From Streptomyces sp. NRRL F-4489 (GTDB taxonomy: Bacteria > Actinomycetota > Actinomycetes > Streptomycetales > Streptomycetaceae), in assembly GCF_001509485.1 (NCBI RefSeq), contig NZ_LLZI01000089.1, forward strand, positions 1 to 6,444: a stretch of 6,444 bases of DNA, given 5' to 3'. Positions 1-6,124 of the stretch are shown one piece after another. Both the position numbers and the translations under genes were made by a program. Numbering within the stretch: position 1 is the first letter of the stretch; each line of letters opens with the position of its first letter. Under the pieces are notes generated by a model that worked only from the letters and a program-made list of their open reading frames with translations, did no database searches and was not told where the DNA came from.

Positions 1-354
1 CCCCCCGCCGAGTTCCCCCCCCCCTCCCCCCACCAGCTCCCCGCCTTCCCCCCCGCCCCCGCCGCCCCCCCCCCCCCCGGCGGCGACCCCCCCCGCCACG
101 CCGCCCGGCGCGCCGCCGCCTGCCTGACCGACCTCACCCGCGACCACCCCCACGGCCGGATCCTGATCGTCGCCCACTCCACCCTCCTCCGCGTCCTGCT
201 CTGCCACCTCCTCGGCATCCCCCTCGCCGCCTACCGCCGCACCTTCCCCGAACTCCACAACGGAGCCCTCACCGAAATCCGCCTCACCGGCGGCCACACC
301 GCCCTCCTCCGCCTCAACGCCCCTGCCCTCGCCCCCAGCCCCGCCCTCCACTGA
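1..354 (+). CDS. Histidine phosphatase family protein, C-terminal part (5' end outside window)
   Basis: Frame 1 is open from the first base to a TGA at 352-354 and gives 117 residues. Residues 41-80 match the C-terminal half of the phosphoglycerate-mutase-like histidine phosphatases: a helix, then RILIVAHSTLLRVLL, where His59 corresponds to the second conserved histidine of the family's active site (usually VSHGG or similar), then the LLGIPL segment and a final LHNGALTEIRL strand. A GGD at residues 27-29 sits where these enzymes carry a GGES-like motif. The N-terminal RHG motif lies outside the window. Residues 1-26 are almost all proline, interrupted by family-like residues (AEF, HQL, AF); this looks like base-call error to C at a contig tip rather than real protein sequence. 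The substrate cannot be told. It probably shares an operon with the dehydrogenase 58 bases downstream. Confidence 0.8.
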   Translation, partial: PPAEFPPPSPHQLPAFPPAPAAPPPPGGDPPRHAARRAAACLTDLTRDHPHGRILIVAHSTLLRVLLCHLLGIPLAAYRRTFPELHNGALTEIRLTGGHTALLRLNAPALAPSPALH

Positions 355-397
355 CCGCACCTACACCCCGTACGGCACACACCCCACACCGCACACC

Positions 398-403
398 AGG
401 AGA
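398..403 (+). promoter_or_regulatory. Ribosome binding site of the 2-hydroxyacid dehydrogenase gene
   Basis: AGGAGA lies 9 bases before the ATG at 413 and is the only good Shine-Dalgarno match in the 58-base gap after the phosphatase stop. It supports the chosen start. I see no promoter in the gap, which fits co-transcription from upstream. Confidence 0.7.
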
Positions 404-412
404 CGACCCCGC

Positions 413-1435
413 ATGACCACCACCGTCCTCGCCGCCGGCAACCACTTCATCCGCCCCGCCCTGTTCGCCGCCGCCGTCCGCGAGGCCGCCGGGGACACCC
501 CCCTGGAGATACGCGAGCTCCAATTCGGCTGGCCGCACACCCCCTTCGGCCCCGTCGCCGAGGTCACCGAGGCATCCGGCACCGAGGACGAAATGATCGC
601 CGCCCTCCAGGGCGCCGAGATCTGCGTCACCGAACACGGCCCGCTCACCGCCCGCATCCTCGACCACTGCCCCGACCTCAAACTCTTCTGCACCAGCCGC
701 GGCGGCCCGGTCAACGCCAACCTCGAAGCCGCCGCCCGCCACGGCGTCGCCGTCTGCAACGCCCCCGGCCGCAACGCCACCGCCACCGCCGAACACACCC
801 TCACCCTGCTGCTCGCCGCCGCCCGCGGCGTCGGCGACACCCACACCGCCCTCCGCCGCGGCGTCTGGCGCGGCGACTACTACGACTACGACAGCTGCGG
901 CATCGAGATCGCCGGCACCACCATCGGCCTCATCGGCTTCGGCGCCATCGGCAGCCGCGTCGCCACCGTCCTGCACGCCATGGGCGCCCACGTCCTCGTC
1001 CACGACCCCTACGTCCGCCCCGACGCCCTGGCCGGCCTCGCCGAACAGGTCCCGCTCCCCGAACTCCTGCGCCGCTCCCGCATCGTCTCCCTGCACGCCC
1101 GCGTCACCGACGAGACCACCGGCATGATCGGCCGCGCCGAGATCGCCGCCATGCCCCGCGGCTCCGTCCTCGTCAACTGCGCCCGCGGCGCCCTCCTCGA
1201 CTACGACGCGCTCTGCGACGCCCTGGAAACCGGCCACCTCGCCGGCGCCGGCCTCGACGTCTACCCCGAGGAACCCGTCCCCGCCCACTCCCGCCTGCTC
1301 ACCGCCCCCGGCGCGGTCCTCACCCCGCACATCGCCGGCGGCAGCCGCCAGGTCGCCCACAAGGCCGCCGCCCTCGCCGCCGCCGAAGTAGGCCGCTACC
1401 TCCGCGGCGAACCCCTCCGCCACCGCGTCAACTAA
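413..1435 (+). CDS. D-isomer-specific 2-hydroxyacid dehydrogenase (phosphoglycerate-dehydrogenase-like)
   Basis: This 340-residue protein has the full length and layout of NAD-dependent D-2-hydroxyacid dehydrogenases, which interconvert 2-oxo acids and D-2-hydroxy acids in the cytoplasm. The substrate-binding half is residues 1-115 plus the C-terminal tail, and the Rossmann half is about 116-305. The dinucleotide motif GFGAIG is at 175-180, followed by Asp198 at the end of the second strand, which favours NAD over NADP. The catalytic set aligns with that of E. coli SerA: Arg258 in NCARGALLD, Glu287 in YPEEP and His306 in LTPHIAGG. There is no C-terminal ACT or ASB regulatory domain, so it is not a full SerA; a peripheral sugar-acid or hydroxyacid pathway is more likely than serine synthesis. 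The substrate is unknown. The gene follows the phosphatase in the same direction, and a hairpin terminator 20 bases past its stop ends the unit. Confidence 0.92.
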   Translation: MTTTVLAAGNHFIRPALFAAAVREAAGDTPLEIRELQFGWPHTPFGPVAEVTEASGTEDEMIAALQGAEICVTEHGPLTARILDHCPDLKLFCTSRGGPVNANLEAAARHGVAVCNAPGRNATATAEHTLTLLLAAARGVGDTHTALRRGVWRGDYYDYDSCGIEIAGTTIGLIGFGAIGSRVATVLHAMGAHVLVHDPYVRPDALAGLAEQVPLPELLRRSRIVSLHARVTDETTGMIGRAEIAAMPRGSVLVNCARGALLDYDALCDALETGHLAGAGLDVYPEEPVPAHSRLLTAPGAVLTPHIAGGSRQVAHKAAALAAAEVGRYLRGEPLRHRVN

Positions 1436-1454
1436 CGGGCGGACCACACGGAAA

Positions 1455-1494
1455 AGCGCCGGGCGGGCCGGAGAAATCCGGCCCGCCCGGCGCT
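1455..1494. terminator. Bidirectional hairpin terminator between convergent genes
   Basis: A perfect 18-bp inverted repeat (1455-1472 with 1477-1494) closes on a GAAA tetraloop at 1473-1476. It lies 20 bases after the dehydrogenase stop and 17 bases after the lysX stop. Read on the minus strand, the stem ends in a run of four T (AAAA at 1452-1455 on the plus strand), which favours lysX termination. In the plus direction no T-run follows, as is common for terminators in high-GC actinobacteria. The loop is a GNRA tetraloop only in the plus-strand RNA; the minus-strand RNA has UUUC. Confidence 0.85.
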
Positions 1495-1511
1495 CTACGC
1501 CGCCCCCGCGC

Positions 1512-4500
1512 TCAGCGCCTGCGCACCAGCGGGAACGGCAGCGTCTCCCGGATCGACAGACCCGTCAGGAACATCACCAGCCGGTCCACACCGATCCCCA
1601 GGCCACCCGTCGGCGGCATCGCGAACTCCAGCGCCTGCAAGAAGTCCTCGTCCAGCTCCATCGCCTCCGGATCACCGCCCGCCGCCAGCAGCGACTGCGC
1701 CGTCAGCCGCCTCCGCTGCTCCACCGGATCGGTCAGCTCCGAATACGCCGTCCCCAGCTCCGTACCGAACGCCACCAGGTCCCAGCGCTCCGCCACCCGC
1801 GGATCCTTGCGGTGCTGGCGGGTCAGCGGCGACACCTCCGTCGGGAAGTCCTTGTAGAACGTCGGCAGCGTCGTCTTCTCCTCCACCAGCCGCTCATACA
1901 TCTCCAGCACGATGTCGCCCCGGCCCATCTCCGGCGTCACCGGCACCGACGCCCGCAGGCACAGCCGCCGCAGCAGATCCGGCTCGGTGTCCGCCGACAC
2001 CTCCTCGCCCAGCGCCTCCGAGATCGCCCCGTACACCGTCTTCACCGGCCACACACCCGAGATGTCGTGCTCGACCAGCCGGCCGTCCTTGTCCGCCTTG
2101 CGCGCCGTCGCACTGCCGAACGCGGCCACCGCCGCACCCTGGATCAGCTCCCGGGTCAGATCCAGCATCACGTCGTAGTCGGCGAACGCCTGGTACGCCT
2201 CCAGCATCGTGAACTCGGGATTGTGCTTGTACGAGATGCCCTCGTTCCGGAACGTCCGCCCCATCTCGAAGACCTTCTCCATCCCGCCCACGCACAGCCG
2301 CTTCAGATACAGCTCCGGCGCGATCCGCAGATACAGATCCAGGTCGTAGGCGTTGATGTGGGTGTGGAACGGACGGGCGTTCGCGCCACCGTGGATCTGC
2401 TGGAGCATCGGCGTCTCGACCTCCAGATAACCCCGGTCGATCAGCCCCTGCCGCAGCGCCTGCACCGCCGTCGACCGGGCCCGCACGGTGTCCCGCGCGT
2501 CCGGCGACACGACCAGGTCCACATACCGCTGGCGGACCTTCGCCTCCGGATCCGACAGACCGCGCCGCTTGTCCGGCAGCGGCCGCAGGCACTTCGCCGT
2601 CAGCCGCCACCCGGTCACGAACACCGTCAGCTCACCGCGGTCACTCGCCCCGACCTCGCCCTCGGCCTCGATGTGGTCACCCAGATCCACCTCCGTGCCG
2701 AACCGCTCCAGCAGCTCCGCGCCGCTGTCCGCCCGGGTCAGCGCGATCTGCAGATCGCCCGACCAGTCCCGGACCACCGCGAACAGCACCCCGCCGTGGT
2801 CCCGCACCAGCAGCACCCGCCCGGCGACCGTCACCGTCTTGCCGGTACGCGCCCCCGCCGCCGTGCCGCCGTACTCCTCGCGGACCTGGCCCAGCGTGTG
2901 CGTCCGCTGCACACCCACCGGATACGGGTCGGTGCCCGCCGCCCGCAGCCGCTCCAGCTTCCGGTGGCGCACCCGCACCTGCTCCGGCAGCGCCGCCAGC
3001 TCCCGCTCCCGACGCTCCTCGGCCGTCGCCGGCTCCGACTCCACCAGACCCAGCTCGTCCAGCGACGGCAGCCCCGCCGTGCTCGCCGGGGCCAGCACCC
3101 GCTTCTTGTGCCCCTTGCCCCACAGCTTGCCCAGACTCGGCACCGCCACGAAACCCTCGGCGATACCCGACGCCAGCGCGATCCGCGCCAGCGCCCCGGC
3201 ATCCGCGTAGCACAGGAACCGCGGATACCACTCCGGGTGGTACTTCGAATTCGACCGGTACAGCGCCTCCAGCTGCCACCAGCGCGAGAAGAACAGCAGC
3301 AGCCGCCGCCACACCTTCAGCACCGGACCGGCACCGATCCGCGAACCCTCCTCGAACGCCGACCGGAACACCGCGAAGTTCAGCGAGACCCGCCGCACCC
3401 CCAGCGACCCGGCCTGCGCGCACAGCTCCGCGACCATGAACTCCATCACGCCGTTCGGCGCACTGCGGTCGCGCCGCATCACATCCAGCGAGATACCGTC
3501 CTTGCCCCACGGCACGAACGACAGCAGCGCGATCATCTTCCCGTCGCCGTCGAACGCCTCCGCCAGCAGGCAGTCACCGTCCAGCTCGTCCCCGAGCCGG
3601 TCCAGCGCCATCGAGAAACCGCGCTCGGTCTCGGTGTCCCGCCACGCGTCCGCCCGGTGGATGACCTCCTGCATCTCCGCCTCGGTCAGCTCCGCGTGCC
3701 GCCGCACCCGGAACGTCGCGCCCGTCCGCCGCACGCGGTTGACGGCCTGCCGCGTCACCCGCATGTCCCGGCCGTCCAGATCGAACTCCGCGACGTGCAG
3801 GATCGCCTCGTCACCGAGCTGGAGAGCGCCCAGCCCGGCCCGCGCGAACGCCTTCGCGCCGTCCTCGCTCGCGCCCATCACCGCCGGCTGCCAGCCGTAC
3901 CGGCCGGCCACGTCCAGCCACGCGTCGATCGCCGGACCCCACGCCTCCCGGTCACCCACCGGATCACCACTGGCCAGGCACACCCCGGCCTCGACCCGGT
4001 ACGTCACCGCGGCCTTGCCGCTCGGCGAGAACACCACCGCCTTGTCCCGGCGGGTGGCGAAGTACCCCAGCGAGTCCTGGCTGCCGTACTTCGACAGCAG
4101 CGCCCGGATCCGGGCCTCCTCGTCACCGTGCAGCGCCGCTTCCATCCGCTGCGAACGGAACAGCGCGGCCGCCGCGTTCAGCAGCGCCAGCGCGCCCAGC
4201 AGCCCCAGCAGCGTGCCGATCCAGTGCGGCGGGTGCCCCTCGACGATCCGGCCGCCGACCAGCCCGCCGCAGACCCGGTTGGCCGCCCACAGCAGGCGGT
4301 TGCCGCCGCCGCGCTCCAGCGAACCGGGCGCCAGCGACACCAGCCCCCAGCCGATCAGCACCGCCACCACGAGCCCGCCGGCCAGCACCAGCGCCGCCCG
4401 CAGGAACGCGCCGCGCCGGGTGATCGCGTAGAACTCGCGGTGCGAGACCAGCAGCAGCACCAGCGCCCCGGCGCACAGCAGCAGCGAGAAACCGAACTCC

Positions 4501-4829
4501 CAGTACCCGGCCGCCAGGAACAGCGCGTCGGCGAGGACGTTCAGCACCATGTACGCGACCACGAACCACAGCGCCACCCGTTTCCGCGCGGTCATCGCCG
4601 CGGCCAGGAGGAAGAGGAACGCGGCATACGCGAAGTTCGGGGCCACCGGGATCGTGAGCGTGTCCAGCCAGTAGATCACCGAGTGGAGTGCGCGCCGAAG
4701 GGGCCCGATCAGCGCTGTCAGGGCGCAGAAAAGCCCCAGCACGCTGAAGATGATGGCGAAGCCATTGGGGACGCGGCGCCGGAAGCGCCGCCACCCCGTG
4801 AGTTGATCCTGGTCCTGCACGGTGCTCAT
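1512..4829 (-). CDS. lysX: Bifunctional lysyl-phosphatidylglycerol synthase / lysyl-tRNA synthetase LysX
   Basis: This 1105-residue fusion has the architecture of mycobacterial LysX. The N-terminus has about six hydrophobic segments (roughly 23-42, 62-80, 84-107, 111-128, 142-165 and 202-225). A DUF2156/MprF-type lysyl-transferase domain follows at about 235-545, with family stretches SLDVMRRDRSAPNG (447-460) and SLNFAVFRSAFEEG (482-495). After a charged linker, a class II lysyl-tRNA synthetase begins near 615 (LERLRAAGTDPYPV at 625-638), with an OB-fold at about 665-745 and a catalytic core from 760. Motif 1 has Pro807 in VETPML, motif 2 is FRNEGISYKHNPEFTMLEAY (860-879, with Arg861 and Glu863) and motif 3 is GLGIGVDRLVMFLTG (1076-1090, with Arg1083). 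The protein should charge tRNA-Lys and pass lysine to phosphatidylglycerol in the membrane, lowering negative charge and protecting against cationic peptides. A separate housekeeping lysyl-tRNA synthetase is expected elsewhere in the genome. The start is probably leaderless. Its neighbours are the lipoprotein gene 162 bases upstream and the hairpin terminator downstream. Confidence 0.96.
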   Translation of the reverse strand: MSTVQDQDQLTGWRRFRRRVPNGFAIIFSVLGLFCALTALIGPLRRALHSVIYWLDTLTIPVAPNFAYAAFLFLLAAAMTARKRVALWFVVAYMVLNVLADALFLAAGYWEFGFSLLLCAGALVLLLVSHREFYAITRRGAFLRAALVLAGGLVVAVLIGWGLVSLAPGSLERGGGNRLLWAANRVCGGLVGGRIVEGHPPHWIGTLLGLLGALALLNAAAALFRSQRMEAALHGDEEARIRALLSKYGSQDSLGYFATRRDKAVVFSPSGKAAVTYRVEAGVCLASGDPVGDREAWGPAIDAWLDVAGRYGWQPAVMGASEDGAKAFARAGLGALQLGDEAILHVAEFDLDGRDMRVTRQAVNRVRRTGATFRVRRHAELTEAEMQEVIHRADAWRDTETERGFSMALDRLGDELDGDCLLAEAFDGDGKMIALLSFVPWGKDGISLDVMRRDRSAPNGVMEFMVAELCAQAGSLGVRRVSLNFAVFRSAFEEGSRIGAGPVLKVWRRLLLFFSRWWQLEALYRSNSKYHPEWYPRFLCYADAGALARIALASGIAEGFVAVPSLGKLWGKGHKKRVLAPASTAGLPSLDELGLVESEPATAEERRERELAALPEQVRVRHRKLERLRAAGTDPYPVGVQRTHTLGQVREEYGGTAAGARTGKTVTVAGRVLLVRDHGGVLFAVVRDWSGDLQIALTRADSGAELLERFGTEVDLGDHIEAEGEVGASDRGELTVFVTGWRLTAKCLRPLPDKRRGLSDPEAKVRQRYVDLVVSPDARDTVRARSTAVQALRQGLIDRGYLEVETPMLQQIHGGANARPFHTHINAYDLDLYLRIAPELYLKRLCVGGMEKVFEMGRTFRNEGISYKHNPEFTMLEAYQAFADYDVMLDLTRELIQGAAVAAFGSATARKADKDGRLVEHDISGVWPVKTVYGAISEALGEEVSADTEPDLLRRLCLRASVPVTPEMGRGDIVLEMYERLVEEKTTLPTFYKDFPTEVSPLTRQHRKDPRVAERWDLVAFGTELGTAYSELTDPVEQRRRLTAQSLLAAGGDPEAMELDEDFLQALEFAMPPTGGLGIGVDRLVMFLTGLSIRETLPFPLVRRR

Positions 4830-4835
4830 TCCGTC

Positions 4836-4841
4836 ACATTA
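4836..4841 (-). promoter_or_regulatory. Candidate -10 box of lysX (leaderless transcript)
   Basis: On the minus strand TAATGT fits the actinobacterial TANNNT consensus and ends 6 bases before the lysX ATG, so transcription would start at or next to the A of the start codon. No purine-rich Shine-Dalgarno stands at a usual distance; the bases just before the ATG are GACGGA. A -35 match is poor: CTGCCG, 16 bases further upstream. This is an inference from position and motif only. Confidence 0.4.
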
Positions 4842-4991
4842 GGCTCTGAAAGGGGGTCGGCAGCCCGGCACGAGGCGCGCGCTCTCCGCCTCCGGCCCTC
4901 TGCCGCTGCGACCGGGCGACCATCCAGTCTCCGGCCCCGCCCCCTGTGTTGTCTGTCCCTCGCAAGGAGGGTTGGGCGACCACCACCGGGG

Positions 4992-5822
4992 TCACCCACC
5001 TGGACCTTGCCATAAAGCCGGCGTAAGTCCGAGTCCGGGTGTGATGTACGCGTCAGCGTCGAGGTCCGCCTTGACAGCCGGACTCCGGCCCACGGTGAAC
5101 CGCAGCCCGTAGTCCTTGGTGAAGAACCGCCCGCCGCCGGAGTCCACGCCGTTCAGCTCGGCCCGCAGCGTGACCTTCGTCCCCGGCTTCCAGCCGCCCT
5201 CCGGCCGCCAGACGATCCGGTCCCGGCCGCCCCGGGCGGACTCCCAGGTCCACGCGCCCTCGGTCCGGTTGTCGGTGACCACCTCCAGCCGCCGTTCCAC
5301 CGCCGCCTTGTTCCCGACCGGGTAGGCGAAGGTGAGCGCGATCGGATCGCCGACCCCCACCACCTCGCCCTGCGGACGGGGACTGAACACCACCCGGTTC
5401 CGCTTGGCCACCTTCCCGGTGGTCAGCGACTCCTTGGCCTCACTGCGGGCGCCCTCGGGGTCCCGGGTCAGCGCGAGCACCGAGTACTTGGTGTCCGGCG
5501 CCGCCTTGGCCCGCGACGTCCACACCGTCCCGCCCCGGCTGAACCCGCCGACCAGCTGCCGGCCCCGCGGATCGGTCACCGTCACCTCGGTCAGCACCCC
5601 GCCGTCCGCGCTCACCCGCAGCCGGTCGCCGGCCTGCACCGTCGGATGCCCGCCGGCCGACCCCAGTGCCACCTTCACCGGCCGCTCCGGCGACGCCGAC
5701 GCCTTGGCCGCGTCGCACGCCGCGAGCGCGCCGACACCGAGCACCGGCATCAGCACGAGGGCGGCGCACAGCGACCGGGACGGCCGGAACGGCCGGAAGG
5801 ACCGGGCGGGGCTCTGGCTCAT
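4992..5822 (-). CDS. Ig-like-domain lipoprotein of the L,D-transpeptidase type, lacking the catalytic domain
   Basis: From the ATG at 5822 the protein has 276 residues. This start is chosen over in-frame upstream ones because GGAAAG (5829-5834) lies 6 bases before it and a signal peptide follows directly: a basic region, a hydrophobic core at about 18-33 and the lipobox LAAC with Cys36 as lipidation site. Two Ig-like modules come next (about 46-135 and 140-246). The second resembles the Ig domain preceding YkuD in actinobacterial L,D-transpeptidases (VGVGDPIALTF, AAVERRLEV, EGAWTW, WKPGTKVTLRAELNGVDSGGG, LRFTVGRS). In those enzymes a YkuD domain with a catalytic Cys in an S-x-G-C motif, which makes 3-3 peptidoglycan cross-links, follows immediately. 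Here the frame runs only about 25 residues past the Ig domain and ends in low-GC3 codons including a TTA. A truncated gene, a deletion or a genuine non-catalytic lipoprotein are all possible. Confidence 0.75.
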   Translation of the reverse strand: MSQSPARSFRPFRPSRSLCAALVLMPVLGVGALAACDAAKASASPERPVKVALGSAGGHPTVQAGDRLRVSADGGVLTEVTVTDPRGRQLVGGFSRGGTVWTSRAKAAPDTKYSVLALTRDPEGARSEAKESLTTGKVAKRNRVVFSPRPQGEVVGVGDPIALTFAYPVGNKAAVERRLEVVTDNRTEGAWTWESARGGRDRIVWRPEGGWKPGTKVTLRAELNGVDSGGGRFFTKDYGLRFTVGRSPAVKADLDADAYITPGLGLTPALWQGPGG

Positions 5823-5828
5823 GGGCGG

Positions 5829-5834
5829 CTTTCC
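5829..5834 (-). promoter_or_regulatory. Ribosome binding site deciding the lipoprotein start
   Basis: GGAAAG on the minus strand is 6 bases before the ATG at 5822. It is a moderate Shine-Dalgarno match, and it places the start immediately before a proper lipoprotein signal peptide. The same frame stays open upstream to 6080, but that extension reads like translated intergenic DNA. Confidence 0.5.
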
Positions 5835-5906
5835 GTCGATGGTGCGGGAGCGGCGGCAATGTCGGCCGCTAAGACGGTCAGCGCCCCCACGACGTTGCGA
5901 CCCCCC

Positions 5907-5924
5907 AAGTGATCCATGCCACTT
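5907..5924. repeat. Short inverted repeat AAGTG-N8-CACTT
   Basis: Five-base perfect arms (5907-5911 and 5920-5924) flank an 8-base spacer. The element is relatively AT-rich within GC-rich surroundings and lies about 85 bases before the lipoprotein ATG. It could be a regulator binding site, but arms this short can arise by chance. Confidence 0.25.
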
Positions 5925-5965
5925 CTTTACCGACCCCCGGGAATCCCCCCGGCCGGCAGGCGCCA

Positions 5966-6013
5966 CCCGCACCCCACCCTCCGACACCCACCCCTCCCTC
6001 CCCTCCCTTCCCC
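5966..6013 (-). other. G-quadruplex-forming tract
   Basis: The minus strand carries six runs of 3-4 G separated by loops of only 1-2 bases. As plus-strand C-runs these are 5987-5989, 5991-5994, 5996-5998, 6000-6003, 6005-6007 and 6010-6013. Three further runs (5966-5968, 5972-5975, 5977-5979) extend the tract. This exceeds the usual four-run quadruplex definition. It sits between the divergent genes, about 110 bases upstream of the small membrane protein start. Confidence 0.65.
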
Positions 6014-6086
6014 AACTACCACCTGTTTGGAGCACCCTTCCACGAACCGGACATACGCCGCGATGCGCCAAACTGGCCACCGCTTA

Positions 6087-6102
6087 CCGCCCATTCGGGC
6101 GG
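6087..6102 (+). promoter_or_regulatory. Hairpin directly upstream of a Shine-Dalgarno site
   Basis: CCGCCC (6087-6092) and GGGCGG (6097-6102) form a perfect 6-bp GC stem around an ATTC loop, ending 5 bases before the GAGGAGG at 6108. If it lies in the 5' leader it would stack next to the ribosome binding site and could affect translation or mRNA stability. Confidence 0.35.
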
Positions 6103-6107
6103 CGGAC

Positions 6108-6114
6108 GAGGAGG
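6108..6114 (+). promoter_or_regulatory. Strong ribosome binding site of the small membrane protein gene
   Basis: GAGGAGG is a near-perfect match to the 16S rRNA tail. It is 10 bases from the ATG at 6125 and 4 bases from an in-frame GTG at 6119. Either could be used, adding two residues in the second case. Confidence 0.7.
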
Positions 6115-6124
6115 TGTTGTGTCC

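Larger units (their letters stand above)
5823..6124. other. Divergent intergenic region
   Basis: About 300 bases separate the start of the lipoprotein gene (minus) from the start of the small membrane protein gene (plus), so promoters for both should lie here. I found no convincing -35/-10 pair on either strand. The region does hold a pyrimidine-rich tract with quadruplex potential (5966-6013), a short inverted repeat (5907-5924) and a hairpin just before the downstream Shine-Dalgarno site (6087-6102). Frames open across it have no recognisable protein features. Confidence 0.6.

Noticed and set aside
314..1447. A minus-strand open frame across the dehydrogenase gene.
   Set aside because: The product is Gly/Ala/Asp/Val low-complexity sequence, typical of reading a C-ending high-GC gene backwards; the plus strand encodes a full enzyme with its catalytic residues.
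4957..4971. A 5-bp hairpin (CCCTC, 5-base loop, GAGGG) between the lipoprotein and lysX genes as a possible terminator.
   Set aside because: The stem is too short and no T-run follows on the minus strand.
4914..4982. A 9-base direct repeat GGGCGACCA at 4914-4922 and 4974-4982, exactly 60 bases apart.
   Set aside because: There are only two copies and the flanks do not match. It is not long enough to call a repeat element or att site in DNA of this composition.
1812..5015. A very long plus-strand open frame of over 1000 residues opposite lysX.
   Set aside because: It is the antisense shadow of lysX: the product is dominated by Arg, His, Pro and Gln with no domain, while the minus strand encodes an unmistakable LysX.
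4991..5020. A different minus-strand frame reads RLYGKVQVGD, faintly like the C-terminal end of YkuD domains, as if the catalytic domain had been lost by internal deletion leaving its tail.
   Set aside because: The match is only a few residues and its codons (CTT, TAT, GGT, preceded by TTA) have low GC3, unlike coding DNA here. A chance resemblance is more likely.
4826..5029. An open minus-strand frame through the gap, ending in a TGA that overlaps the lysX ATG (ATGA), like translational coupling.
   Set aside because: The product is arginine- and glycine-rich with no recognisable feature, there is no good start with a Shine-Dalgarno site, and open frames are expected at this GC content.
5823..6080. 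N-terminal extension of the lipoprotein frame to an upstream ATG at 6080.
   Set aside because: The extra 86 residues are Arg/Gly-rich, cross the quadruplex tract and would bury the signal peptide and lipobox internally.
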